Shown: positions 35,324 through 43,852, counted from the stretch's first letter. The stretch is DNA of 64,000 bases from Nocardia terpenica (GCF_013186535.1 NZ_JABMCZ010000003.1:1054001-1118000), one strand, 5' to 3'. The notes: generated from the letters alone by a model not told the origin. A program made the numbers and translations.

Positions 35324-35845
35324 ATGTCCGAGCCGTTGCACGCCAGGATCTGCCTGACCGCCTCGTGCTATCCCGGGCCCGTGGTGAGCCTGTTCCTCGT
35401 CCCCGAGCCCGGAGTGCGGGGTGCGAACATGTTGCATCTGCTGGAGCAGGCGCCCGTCGGCGAGACCCCGCGCCGAGACCCGGAACTCATCGGCACGCTG
35501 GAGTCGCGCACGCTGCCCGGCGTGCGGGCCCGCATGGTCGTCGGCACGGAGGAGCCCGATCAGGCGGGACTGCGCACCATCTTCCACGACCACTACATCC
35601 ACTACATCGGTGACGGCCCACAGGGTCTGGACACCGGCGATCGGGCCGAGATGATCCGGCTGGCGCTGCTGCCGGAGCACCCGATCGGCCAGCGGCGCAT
35701 CGATGACTTCGAGGAGGCGGCCGTGCGGCGGGCGATGCTCGCCGTGTACCGGTATTTCGGTGTGGATCAACGCATTCCGCTGATGTACCACGGCTATGCC
35801 GACCCCGCGGGTGGCTGGCTGGCCGTGCGCACCGCCGTGGCCTGA
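35324..35845 (+). CDS. conserved hypothetical protein
   Basis: I do not recognise this 173-residue protein. It starts at ATG 35324 with GAGGAG seven bases upstream. It has no signal peptide or membrane segment, and a mixed alpha/beta composition with IFHDHYIHYIGDGPQGLDTG and VYRYFGVDQRIPLMYHGYAD. The histidine-rich HDHYIHY stretch might bind metal. Codon use is typical of the genome. It is convergent with the osmoprotectant transporter operon, whose stop is ten bases away. Confidence 0.7.
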   Translation: MSEPLHARICLTASCYPGPVVSLFLVPEPGVRGANMLHLLEQAPVGETPRRDPELIGTLESRTLPGVRARMVVGTEEPDQAGLRTIFHDHYIHYIGDGPQGLDTGDRAEMIRLALLPEHPIGQRRIDDFEEAAVRRAMLAVYRYFGVDQRIPLMYHGYADPAGGWLAVRTAVA

Positions 35846-35855
35846 GGCCGAATTC

Positions 35856-36833
35856 CTATTGCGCCGTGACGAATCCGTGCGCGACGAGCCAGTCGCGTGC
35901 CACCGTCGCGGGTTCGCGGCCGTCCACGTCCACCTGACGGTTCAGGTCGATGGCGGTGTCGTTGGTGAGCAGCCGGGAGATCGGCGCGAGAATCTGGGCG
36001 ACCTGCGGGTGCGCGTCGGCGAAGGACTTCCGCATCACCAGTGCCGCATTGTATTTCGGGAAGAAGCCGAGATCGTCGTCGAGCAGTTGCAGGTGCAGCG
36101 CCTTGATACGCCCGTCGGTGGCGGCCACCGAGCCGAAGTGGCAGGTGCCGTTGGCGGTCGCCGAGAACACCAGCGCGTCCTGCATGAGCTGCTTGCGCAC
36201 CTTGCCCGTATCGATGCCGTATTTGCGGACCATGCCCGCGAATCCGTCCTGGCGCACACTGAATTCGGTACCCAGGCAGGTCGTGGCGCTCGCGGGATCG
36301 GTGTTCACCATGCGGGCGTAGTCCGACAGCGTCCGCGCTCCCGACTGCCGGGCGTAACCGTCGGAGGTCAGCAGCGCGTAGGTGTTGTTCATCGGCGCCA
36401 GATCCGTCCACAGCATGCCGTGTTTGGACAGATCGGCGGCGCGCAGGGCCTCGAACTGCTGCTGGGAGTCGGGAATCGGCTTCTCGTTGCCGAGGTAGTT
36501 GATCCACCCGGTACCGGTGTAGTCGTAGGCGATGTCGACCTGACCGTGCAGTTGCGCGTCGCGCAGGCTGTTGGAGCCGGTGATATTCGTCAGGTCGCGT
36601 ACGTCGGCGCCGGCCGCGGACAGGGCGAACTCGATCAGATAGCCGAGGACGTTCTGCTCGGTGAAGTCCTTGGAGCCCACCGTGATTCGCACGCCCTCCA
36701 GCTGCGAGACCGGCCGGATGCTGCCCGGCCCGACCCGCAGCGGCACCGAGCTACCGGCCTCCAGCCCGCATCCGGTCGCCGCCAGGCCGACGATCGCCAG
36801 GATCGCGGCCAGCCGGACGCGCAGCGTTCTCAT
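35856..36833 (-). CDS. osmoprotectant ABC transporter substrate-binding lipoprotein
   Basis: This OpuCC/OsmX-type binding protein probably takes glycine betaine, carnitine or choline. The 325-residue product has a lipoprotein signal (LAAILAIVGLAATGC), then VRITVGSKDFTEQNVLGYLI and IAYDYTGTGWINYLG, the standard start of the betaine-binding fold. ARMVNTDPASATTCLGTEF and HPQVAQILAPISRLL follow. The ATG at 36833 overlaps the upstream permease stop (ATGA). It is the last gene of a four-gene operon. Confidence 0.92.
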   Translation of the reverse strand: MRTLRVRLAAILAIVGLAATGCGLEAGSSVPLRVGPGSIRPVSQLEGVRITVGSKDFTEQNVLGYLIEFALSAAGADVRDLTNITGSNSLRDAQLHGQVDIAYDYTGTGWINYLGNEKPIPDSQQQFEALRAADLSKHGMLWTDLAPMNNTYALLTSDGYARQSGARTLSDYARMVNTDPASATTCLGTEFSVRQDGFAGMVRKYGIDTGKVRKQLMQDALVFSATANGTCHFGSVAATDGRIKALHLQLLDDDLGFFPKYNAALVMRKSFADAHPQVAQILAPISRLLTNDTAIDLNRQVDVDGREPATVARDWLVAHGFVTAQ

Positions 36834-37588
36834 CGCAGCCCCCGGGGTCCGAGGAATCGTTCGGCGAGCGCGCCGAGCCAGTCCACCAGCAGCGCCAGCG
36901 CCACCGCCAGCACCGCGCCCACCCACAGGGTGACGTTGTCGCGCAACTTGTATCCGGTATCGATGAGGATGCCCAGCCCGCCCGCGCTCACCAGAAACGA
37001 CAGCGTCGCGGTGCCGACCGCCAGCACCAGCGAGGTGCGCAGCCCCGCCAGGATGAACGGCACCGCGAGCGGAAACTCGATGCGGCGCAACACCGTTGCC
37101 GCGGACATGCCCTGGCCGCGACCGGCGTCGACGAGCATCGGATCCACCTGCTGGTAACCCAGAATCGTATTGCGCAGCACGGGAAGCAGCGTGTAGAAGG
37201 CGATCGGCGCGACCCCCACCCAGAACCCGGTGCGCTGGGTCCACAGATAGCAGAGCACGATGAGCCCGATCGCGGGCGCGGCCGCCCCGATATTGGCGAT
37301 ACCCACGAAAACCGGTGCGAGCCTTCGATATCGGGCCCGGGTGAGCATCGTCCCCAACGGCACTCCCACCAGCACCACGATCGCCACCACGGTCGCGGTG
37401 ATCACCACGTGCTGCCGGGTGGCCGTCGCGATATTCGCCGCGTTGATACTGGCCCGCTGGGTGGCGGTGAGGTTCCGATCGAACGCCCACGCCAGCACGC
37501 CGACCGCCAGCGCGATCGCCAGCACCGGCTGTGCGAGCAGCCGGATCCGCTCGGCGCGCCGCTCGGTGCGGGGGTTGACCGGGCTCAC
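36830..37588 (-). CDS. osmoprotectant ABC transporter permease
   Basis: This 252-residue permease has five to six membrane helices and the binding-protein-dependent transport motif GQGMSAATVLRRIEFPLAVP. It pairs with the permease at 38798-39448. It starts at GTG 37588, overlapping the ATPase stop by four bases. A long extension before the first helix contains FDRNLTATQRASINAAN. The role is as one half of the OpuC-type channel. Confidence 0.92.
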   Translation of the reverse strand: MSPVNPRTERRAERIRLLAQPVLAIALAVGVLAWAFDRNLTATQRASINAANIATATRQHVVITATVVAIVVLVGVPLGTMLTRARYRRLAPVFVGIANIGAAAPAIGLIVLCYLWTQRTGFWVGVAPIAFYTLLPVLRNTILGYQQVDPMLVDAGRGQGMSAATVLRRIEFPLAVPFILAGLRTSLVLAVGTATLSFLVSAGGLGILIDTGYKLRDNVTLWVGAVLAVALALLVDWLGALAERFLGPRGLR

Positions 37589-38781
37589 GGCTGTGCGCCC
37601 GAATCATCCACGGCCCCACTGCTTTCGGTCCTACCGCGGTCGGGTGGGGTGAGGTCGGTGCGGAGTTGCCCGAGGTGTGCCACGAGGGTGTCCACGGTGA
37701 TCAGGCCGCGGTATTCGCCGCGGCGGCCGGTGACCACGGCATTGGCCGTGCTCTCCGCCAGCAGGGTGGACAGCGCCTCCTGGAGGGTCGAGCGCAGGGT
37801 GACCGTGCCGGTGACGGGGCGGCCGATGCCGCGCAGGGAGGTGGCGTGGGTCAGGTGGTCGGCCGAGACCCAGCGCAGGGGGCGGCGCTGGGCGTCGAGG
37901 ATCAGGCCCCACTGCCAGTCCCGGTGTGCCAGCGCGGTGCGCAGCGGGTCGACCGGGTCGTCCTCGGTGGCGGTGGGGCAGTCGCCGACCTCGACGTCCT
38001 CGACGTGGGTGAGGGTGAGCTGTTTGAGGGCGGCGTCCGCGCCCACGAATCCGGCCACCGTGTCGTCGGCGGGCTCGGCCAGGATCGCAGCCGGGGTGTC
38101 GTACTGCAGGATTCGAGACATGGTGCCCAGCACCGCGATTCGGTCGCCGAGCTTGACCGCCTCGGTGAAGTCGTGGGTGACGAACACGATCGTCTTGTGC
38201 AATTCGCTCTGCAGGCGGAGTAATTCGTCCTGCAGCAGGCCGCGGGTGATCGGGTCCACCGCGCCGAACGGCTCGTCCATCAGCAGCACCGGCGGGTCGG
38301 CGGCCAGCGCGCGGGCGACGCCGACGCGCTGCTGCTGCCCGCCCGACAGCTGCCGGGGATAGCGGGAGCGGAAGGTGTCCGGGTCCAGGCCGACCAGCTC
38401 GAGCATCTCGTCGACGCGCGCGGAGATGCGCTTGCGGTCCCAGCCGAGCAGCCCGGGCACGGTCGCGATATTGCGCGCGACACTCAGATGCGGGAACAGC
38501 CCGGCCTGCTGGATCGAGTAGCCGATCTGGCGCCGCAGCCGGTCCGGGTCCACCGCGGCGATGTCGCGACCGGCGATGGTGATGGTGCCCGAACTGGGCT
38601 CGATCAGCCGGTTGATCATCCGCATGGTGGTGGTCTTGCCGCAGCCCGACGGGCCGACGAACACCGCGATCTCCCCGGCGGGGATGGTCAGCGAGACATT
38701 GTCCACGGCCGGATCGCGTTGTCCCGGATAGCGTTTGGTGACCGAGTCCAGCACGATCTCGGCGGGCGCGGTATCGGTCAC
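37585..38781 (-). CDS. osmoprotectant ABC transporter ATP-binding protein
   Basis: This 398-residue ATPase of the OpuCA/ProV group has the Walker A GPSGCGKTTT, a Q-loop at IQQAGLFPHLSV, the signature LSGGQQQRVGVARAL, the Walker B VLLMDEPFGAVD and the H-loop VFVTHDF. A C-terminal region of about 110 residues resembles paired CBS domains (VTLRSTLQEALSTLLAEST), which in OpuCA-like proteins sense ionic strength or c-di-AMP. The GTG at 38781 is chosen for its GGGGA ribosome site; an ATG-less longer frame overlaps the upstream gene. Confidence 0.94.
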   Translation of the reverse strand: MTDTAPAEIVLDSVTKRYPGQRDPAVDNVSLTIPAGEIAVFVGPSGCGKTTTMRMINRLIEPSSGTITIAGRDIAAVDPDRLRRQIGYSIQQAGLFPHLSVARNIATVPGLLGWDRKRISARVDEMLELVGLDPDTFRSRYPRQLSGGQQQRVGVARALAADPPVLLMDEPFGAVDPITRGLLQDELLRLQSELHKTIVFVTHDFTEAVKLGDRIAVLGTMSRILQYDTPAAILAEPADDTVAGFVGADAALKQLTLTHVEDVEVGDCPTATEDDPVDPLRTALAHRDWQWGLILDAQRRPLRWVSADHLTHATSLRGIGRPVTGTVTLRSTLQEALSTLLAESTANAVVTGRRGEYRGLITVDTLVAHLGQLRTDLTPPDRGRTESSGAVDDSGAQP

Positions 38782-38797
38782 GGATTCCCCTGCAGGT

Positions 38798-39448
38798 TCA
38801 TTCCCGGATTCCCTTCGGGGTGGTGAAGCGGCCGACGAGGACATACACGGCGTCGAGCAGCAGGGCCAGCACGATGATCAGCACCGTGCCGGACAGTGCC
38901 TGCGGCACCGCGGTCGGGCTGCCCAGCCGGTTGAGGCCGGAGAAGATGAGGTTGCCCAGGCCGGGGCCCTTCGCGTAAGCGGCCATGGCCAGAATGCCCA
39001 TGCTCATCTGGGTGCTGACCCGCATGCCCGCCAGGATCGACGGCCAGGCCAGCGGCAGCTCGATGCCGGTGAGCACGCGGGTGCGATTCATCCCGACCCC
39101 GCGCGCGGCATCGGAGACGGCCGGGTCCACCGCGGCCAGGCCGATGATCGTATTGCGCAGGATCGGCAGCAGCGCGTACAGCACCAGGGCGGTCACGGTC
39201 GGGCGCACGCCCAGGCCCATGACCGGAATGAGCAGGCCCAGCAGCGCGAACGACGGCACCGTGAGAATGATGCTGGCCGCCGCGGTAGCCAGCGCCGACC
39301 CCCACGGGCTGCGATACACCACGATGCCGACGACCACCGCCACCACGGTCGCGATCAACACCGACTGCAGGACCGCCGACACGTGCAGATACGAGTCGGT
39401 GAGCAGCTGAATGCGATGGTCGACCACAAAGGTCCACAGAGTTCGCAG
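38798..39448 (-). CDS. osmoprotectant ABC transporter permease (first gene of operon)
   Basis: This permease has about 216 residues and five to six helices, with the EAA-type loop ARGVGMNRTRVLTGIELPLA. The start is uncertain. The conserved-looking N-terminus (LRTLWTFVVDHRIQLLTD) begins at a CTG at 39448 that follows an AGGGAGGG ribosome site, while the first in-frame GTG (39427) lies seven codons later without one. I prefer the CTG. Being first, it sets expression of the four-gene operon. Confidence 0.88.
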   Translation of the reverse strand: MRTLWTFVVDHRIQLLTDSYLHVSAVLQSVLIATVVAVVVGIVVYRSPWGSALATAAASIILTVPSFALLGLLIPVMGLGVRPTVTALVLYALLPILRNTIIGLAAVDPAVSDAARGVGMNRTRVLTGIELPLAWPSILAGMRVSTQMSMGILAMAAYAKGPGLGNLIFSGLNRLGSPTAVPQALSGTVLIIVLALLLDAVYVLVGRFTTPKGIRE

Positions 39449-39920
39449 CGAAACCCTCCCTCGCTCTGAGCGCCCCGCCGAGTGTATCGGTGTCCTCCCC
39501 CGAACCCCGGCAGGTTCGACGGCGCAACTGTGCCATGTCGCCCACTCACCGAGTATTACCGGAATCCGGGACCATTCGCGTCGGGTGATTCGGCCGCCGA
39601 CCACCATCGACGGAAACGAAAAGGGTGGCATTCGAATTCACCACTACGAACGTGGGTCCATTACGGGTATCGTCGGCCTCGGTCGCCTGTGAAACGTATC
39701 CGCCCCCGCGGTGGATATCCCAGACTGTGGGGGGAGGTGCAGTCGTGCACCGACCCCACGATGTACCCGGCGGCGCCCGGCAGCGCCGCCGTCGCGGGCC
39801 CTGTCCTGCTGCCCCCTCATCGGCAGGATGGGGCCCTGCATTCCGACTCCACCACGCAGACGCCAGGGGCGCGCGAATACATCCGACACAGTGAGGTTCG
39901 GAAAACCCATGCGACAGTCC
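39449..39920. other. intergenic region upstream of the osmoprotectant operon
   Basis: About 470 bp without a supportable gene. AT-richer DNA near 39600-39670 probably carries the promoter of the transporter operon. Around 39730-39850, GC-rich segments with several short inverted repeats (for example GGCGGCGCCCGGCAGCGCCG) are seen. Long open frames here are by-products of base composition and of the adjoining repeat. Confidence 0.45.
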
Positions 39921-39926
39921 AGGGTT

Positions 39927-40440
39927 CCCGGCAGAGAACACGCCGGGATGACTAGTAACGAGTGCGCCGGGATGACTAGTGACGAGCGCGCCGGGATGAT
40001 CAGTGACGAGTGCGTCGGGGTGACCGGTGACGAGTGCGTCGGGATGATCAGTGATGGGCGCGCCGGGGTGACCGGTGACGAGCGCGCCGGGATGATCAGT
40101 GATGGGCGCGTCGGGGTGACCGGTGACGAGTGCGTCGGGGTGACCGGTGACGAGCGCGCCGGGGTGACCAGTGATGGGCGCGTCGGGGTGACCGGTGACG
40201 AGTGCGTCGGGATGACCGGTGACGAGTGTGCCGGGGTGACCGGTGACGAGTGTGCCGGGATGATCAGTAACGGGCGCGCCGGGATGACCAGTAATGGGCG
40301 TGCCGGGGTGACCGGTGACGTGGGCGCCGGGATGGCTAGTGACGAGCGTGCCGGGGTGACCGGTGACGAGGGCGCCGGGGTGGGGCGTGGTGGGTATGTC
40401 GGGGGTGTGGGTGAGTATGGCGGGATGAACAGTGAGCGTG
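39927..40440. repeat. 24-bp minisatellite, about 18-20 units
   Basis: A hairpin TCCCGGC-N9-GCCGGGA (39927-39949) is followed by about 18 head-to-tail units of 24 bp. A typical unit is CGCCGGGATGAC followed by TAGTGACGAGTG, with substitutions that mix two or three variants (GATGATCAGTGATGGGCG; GGTGACCGGTGACGAG). The period is a multiple of three, so all frames stay open on both strands, but I see no start site or domain. The last unit runs into the start codon of the next gene. Confidence 0.92.
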
Positions 40441-40444
40441 CGGG

Positions 40445-41635
40445 ATGACGGATGGGCAGGTGGGGGAGATGGGTGGGTCGGCTGGGGATGTCGACGGGGA
40501 GGTTGTGGGGGTAGGCGGGCGGGGTGGGGGGCCGGTGTGGATCGGGTATGCCGAGTTCGGGGAGAGGTTTGTTGCGCATGCTGTGACGCCGGAGCGGATC
40601 GAGGCCGCGGTTTCGGGGATGGCGGGGCGGGGGATGACCATCGGGCCGTTTTCGATCGGGCCCGCGGGGTTGGCGGGGTTCGTCGCCGAGGGGAGCGTGG
40701 GGCGGCCGGTTATCGCGCGCAGCGGGCCGCATGTGACCTTCGAGTTACGGCTGCCGGTGGTCATGCATGTCACGGTTACCCTGGGCGGGCAGCGGTTTCG
40801 GGTGGAGGCGGTGGTCGAGATCGACCTGACGCTGCATGCTCGGACCGCCGATCCGCTGCTGATCGTCATCGATATTCCGCGGATTCGGACGCGCGATGTC
40901 AGCTTCGTGGTGCGGGCCGAGGCCATCGGGGCGGCCATAGACCTGCTGCTGGATCCGATCGCGACGCTGGTGCAGCGCGAGGTGGCCTCCCGGCTCAACA
41001 CCATGCTCGCCGATCCCGATGGCCGCCGCGGCCGCGTGTTCGATGTCGAGGCCATGCTGAACGGGACGCGCTCGCAGCATCTTTCGCAGCAGCGCTTCGA
41101 ATGGATCGGGTACGACGAGTTCGGCCGCCGCTTCTTCCCGCGCATCGTGACCGCGGCGCGGGTGCGGGCCGTGGTGGAGGGCCTGGCGGGGCGGGCCATC
41201 GAGGTGGGGCCGATCCGGACCGGGCCGCGCGCGGCGGCGACGGTCGAGGTGAAGGGGACCGTGCGGCTGCCGCGCCTGACCGACCGCGAGGGGTGCGACC
41301 CGGTCTCGTTCGACCTGACCATCCCGGTGGACCTGGACATCACCGTCGACGTGCTCAAGGCCAACCGCTACCGCGCCGAGGTGCGGATTCCCCTCGTTCT
41401 GGTGGCGCGGGCCGCCGACCCGCTGCTCATCGTCATCGACGCGGCCGCGCCCACCCCCGAGCAGATCGAGGTGGACCTGCACGCCGACGGCTGGCGCGCC
41501 AAGGCCCTCGGCGCGATCGGCGGCATCCGCGCCCAGATCGCCGCCCAGGTGGCCCGGGTGGTGCGAAAGGAACTGGAGAACACGGCCTTCCGGACGATCG
41601 ACGTCGGCGGCCGAATCGACGCCGCCACCCGGTGA
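40445..41635 (+). CDS. duplicated-domain protein of unknown function
   Basis: This 396-residue protein is built from two homologous halves (about residues 31-205 and 219-393). Each half has a WIGY-EFG-RF start, then GRG/GRAI-xxGP-x-GP, FELRLPV or FDLTIPV followed by V-V and a near-identical ARTADPLLIVID or ARAADPLLIVID segment, then a basic helix. Alternating beta strands dominate and no signal peptide is present. I do not recognise a catalytic motif. The repeated, elongated beta architecture is reminiscent of lipid-binding tubular folds, but this is speculation. The ATG lies in the last minisatellite unit; a GTG downstream is possible. Confidence 0.75.
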   Translation: MTDGQVGEMGGSAGDVDGEVVGVGGRGGGPVWIGYAEFGERFVAHAVTPERIEAAVSGMAGRGMTIGPFSIGPAGLAGFVAEGSVGRPVIARSGPHVTFELRLPVVMHVTVTLGGQRFRVEAVVEIDLTLHARTADPLLIVIDIPRIRTRDVSFVVRAEAIGAAIDLLLDPIATLVQREVASRLNTMLADPDGRRGRVFDVEAMLNGTRSQHLSQQRFEWIGYDEFGRRFFPRIVTAARVRAVVEGLAGRAIEVGPIRTGPRAAATVEVKGTVRLPRLTDREGCDPVSFDLTIPVDLDITVDVLKANRYRAEVRIPLVLVARAADPLLIVIDAAAPTPEQIEVDLHADGWRAKALGAIGGIRAQIAAQVARVVRKELENTAFRTIDVGGRIDAATR

Positions 41636-41716
41636 TGGTGCATGTGGTGTTGATGTGTCTTGTGAGTCTGGCGGTTCCAGAGTGTGTGTGGTGAAATTAG
41701 TTGACGTACGAGGCTC

Positions 41717-41775
41717 CCGGTGCGCTAAGGCGGTGTGAACCGCCGGGGAAGGCGCGCCGGGGACGCTGGCGGTTT
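41717..41775 (+). promoter_or_regulatory. structured leader upstream of the Rv2525c-like gene
   Basis: The region contains a stem GGCGGT-GTGA-ACCGCC with a GNRA-type tetraloop, directly followed by GGGGAAGGCGCGCC and a closing GGCGG. It sits 65-120 bases before the start codon and could form a compact folded RNA. It does not match a riboswitch class that I know. Confidence 0.3.
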
Positions 41776-41839
41776 TACCGGCCCGCGGGGCGGTCGGCTC
41801 TGGTGAATGGTGAAACACACAGCGCGAAGGAGTTCGTCG

Positions 41840-42556
41840 ATGCGTTCTTTTCCGATGTCTCGGCGCAGCCTGTTCGATTGTGCGGCCGGTGCGGCGACCA
41901 TGGCGGGGCTGTCCGCACTGGCTCCGGGGGCCGCGGCCGATCCCGGGCTGGGCACGCTGCTCGATTACGCGGCGGCCGTACCACCGGCCGATGCCGTTCG
42001 CGACGCCGGTCATGCCGGGGTCATCCGCTACGTCTCCGACCGGCGGCCGGGCGCGGAATGGATGCTGGGCAAGCCGTTACAGGCCGGTGAGGTCGACGCC
42101 ATGCACGCGGCCGGGCTCACCGTCGTGTCGTGCTATCAGTTCGGCAAGGGGCCGACGGCGGACTGGCGCGGCGGGCTGGAGGCCGGTAAACGGCACGCCG
42201 ACCGCGGTTTACAACTGCACCGCGCGGCGGGCGGCCCCGACGGCGCGCCCATCTACGCTTCCATCGACGACAACCCGACCGAGGCCGACTTCGCCACCAT
42301 GATCGCGCCCTATCTGGCGGGCTGGGAATCGGTGGTCGGCAAGCAGAACGTCGGCGTCTACGCGAACTCCCCGACCATCGACCTGGCGCGCTCCGCCGGG
42401 CTGGGTTCCTGGTTCTGGCAGCACAATTGGGGCACCCCGCGCGGATACGTCCACCCGGCCGCCAATCTGCACCAGTTCGAGATCGACCAGCGCGCGGTCG
42501 GCGGCGTCTCGGTCGACCTCAATGCCATCCTCACCCCGCAGTACGGGCAGTGGTGA
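41840..42556 (+). CDS. DUF1906 glycoside-hydrolase-like Tat-exported protein (Rv2525c-like)
   Basis: This 238-residue protein has a twin-arginine signal (MSRRSLFDCAAGAATMAGLS to AAA) and a C-terminal DUF1906 TIM-barrel domain, related to GH25-type hydrolases. Rv2525c of M. tuberculosis is the prototype and affects cell-wall properties. Family features include AGVIRYVSDRRPGAEWM, VSCYQFGKG, IYASIDDNPTEADF, GVYANSPTI and the C-terminal HQFEIDQ. The ATG at 41840 follows AAGGAG with seven-base spacing. Its stop is one base from the stop of the convergent Ser-triplet gene. Confidence 0.9.
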   Translation: MRSFPMSRRSLFDCAAGAATMAGLSALAPGAAADPGLGTLLDYAAAVPPADAVRDAGHAGVIRYVSDRRPGAEWMLGKPLQAGEVDAMHAAGLTVVSCYQFGKGPTADWRGGLEAGKRHADRGLQLHRAAGGPDGAPIYASIDDNPTEADFATMIAPYLAGWESVVGKQNVGVYANSPTIDLARSAGLGSWFWQHNWGTPRGYVHPAANLHQFEIDQRAVGGVSVDLNAILTPQYGQW

Positions 42557-42557
42557 A

Positions 42558-42983
42558 TCAGGTCTGACAGTGGCAGGTCGGGTCCTCGCGCAGGTCCGGC
42601 TCGTCGTCGGGGACCACCCGCAGGACCGGCCGGATCTCCGGTGCCTCGCGATCGCCCATCCACGAGAACAGCGACCAGCGCGACAGCCCGGAGAACGCGG
42701 AGGCCAGGCTGAAGAACGAGCCGACCGAACCCACCGACAGCACCGAGCCGACACTGCCGATCGACAGGACCGAATAGGCCGAGCCGACGGACAGGATCGA
42801 CCCCTCCGAGCGGATCGACAGGATGGACCGGTGCGACCGCGTGGACAACACCGATTTATAGGAGCGGCGAGACATCACCGACCTGCGGCTCCGGCGGTGA
42901 TATCGAGCCGAATCCGGTGCGGCGGGAGGAGCGGACCTATCGAGCCGATCGACAGTCGCCATAGGTGGTGGTGTACCACACAC
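42558..42983 (-). CDS. protein with serine at every third residue (Sxx repeat)
   Basis: This 141-residue protein has an unusual core: about 26 consecutive triplets S-x-x. It begins with basic ones (SRR SVM SRR SYK) and continues with hydrophobic ones (SVL, SIL, SIG, SVG, SFF, SLA). A short acidic C-terminus with CHC follows. I do not recognise the family. A strict three-residue period suggests a helical or solenoid structure, or a membrane-inserting serine ladder. GTG 42983 has a G-rich Shine-Dalgarno; ATG 42962 is an alternative start. It is convergent with the Rv2525c-like gene. Confidence 0.7.
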   Translation of the reverse strand: MCGTPPPMATVDRLDRSAPPAAPDSARYHRRSRRSVMSRRSYKSVLSTRSHRSILSIRSEGSILSVGSAYSVLSIGSVGSVLSVGSVGSFFSLASAFSGLSRWSLFSWMGDREAPEIRPVLRVVPDDEPDLREDPTCHCQT

Positions 42984-43018
42984 CGCCCCCCACTGTCATC
43001 GGGGCGCGCTCCATGTCG

Positions 43019-43852
43019 CTAGGACTGCGCCTTGACCTTGGCCTGCGCGTCGGCGGCCGGGGCGACGTTGAAGAAGCCCATGGTCGGGAGGAAGGAGCAG
43101 GTGATGGGGGCCTGGTCCGGGGCGGGCTGGGTGGTTAGGGACCCGGCGACGACGGCGGCGACGCGGCCGGGGCCGGTGTCGGCGATCGCGGTGAGGGTGG
43201 CGGGACCGTCGGGGTTGATATGCGCCTCGTCGGTGAGCGGGAGAATGCCGCCCTGGTGGGTGTCGAGGTTCAGCCACTGCACGGTCATCGGCGGATTCTG
43301 TTGCGGCGTCACGCCCTTGGTGCCGAGCGCGGTGAACACGAAACCGGCCTGTCCGCCGTGCGGGCCCGGCGGCGGCAGCTCGGCGGGGCCCGGCACGGCC
43401 AGGGCGGTGCCGACCGAATCGGCGCCCGCGCCGATGCAGTTCTTGCCGATCGTCGGGTACAGGAACTGGGCGATGACCGGGCCGTTCTTCGGGATGTCCG
43501 GACCGCCGCCGTTACTGCCGGTGAGGAAGGCGATGATGGCCTGCAGGGTCTGCTTCACCTGCGGCGGCAGGCCCGCCGCCTCCAGAATCTTCTCGGCCTG
43601 GTCGAGGATGGTCTGCTGCGCCGGGGAGGAGATGTCGGAGGCCTGCGCCGCGGCGCCGATGATGGCGGGCGCGAGGGCGGCGAGCGCATCGATCGGCACA
43701 CCCTCGGGCACCAGCGGGACGTTCACCGGCTGGGCCTTCGGGGCAGGCGCCGGGGCGGGAGCGGCCACCGCCGTCGTCGATGCGGCAAGGGTGGCGCCGA
43801 CCGTCAAGGCCAGCGCCGACAATGCGAACCGCGTTCCTCTGGTGCGAAGCAC
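43019..43852 (-). CDS. Ala/Pro-rich secreted protein (Rv1157c-like)
   Basis: This 277-residue exported protein has a Sec signal peptide (FALSALALTVGATLAASTTA with cleavage around AVAA-PAP) and a Pro/Ala-rich start to the mature part. Two cysteines are visible (GKNCIGAG and PITCSFLP). Its position, divergent from pimE, matches Rv1157c upstream of pimE in mycobacteria. Function unknown; it is likely in the envelope or extracellular. ATG 43852. Confidence 0.82.
   Translation of the reverse strand: MLRTRGTRFALSALALTVGATLAASTTAVAAPAPAPAPKAQPVNVPLVPEGVPIDALAALAPAIIGAAAQASDISSPAQQTILDQAEKILEAAGLPPQVKQTLQAIIAFLTGSNGGGPDIPKNGPVIAQFLYPTIGKNCIGAGADSVGTALAVPGPAELPPPGPHGGQAGFVFTALGTKGVTPQQNPPMTVQWLNLDTHQGGILPLTDEAHINPDGPATLTAIADTGPGRVAAVVAGSLTTQPAPDQAPITCSFLPTMGFFNVAPAADAQAKVKAQS

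Noticed and set aside
39644..40732. Long minus-strand frame encoding Pro/Ser/Thr/Ala-rich repeats across the minisatellite
   Set aside because: The repeat period is a multiple of three, so open frames on both strands are expected. The frame continues antisense into the real downstream gene and has no start site.
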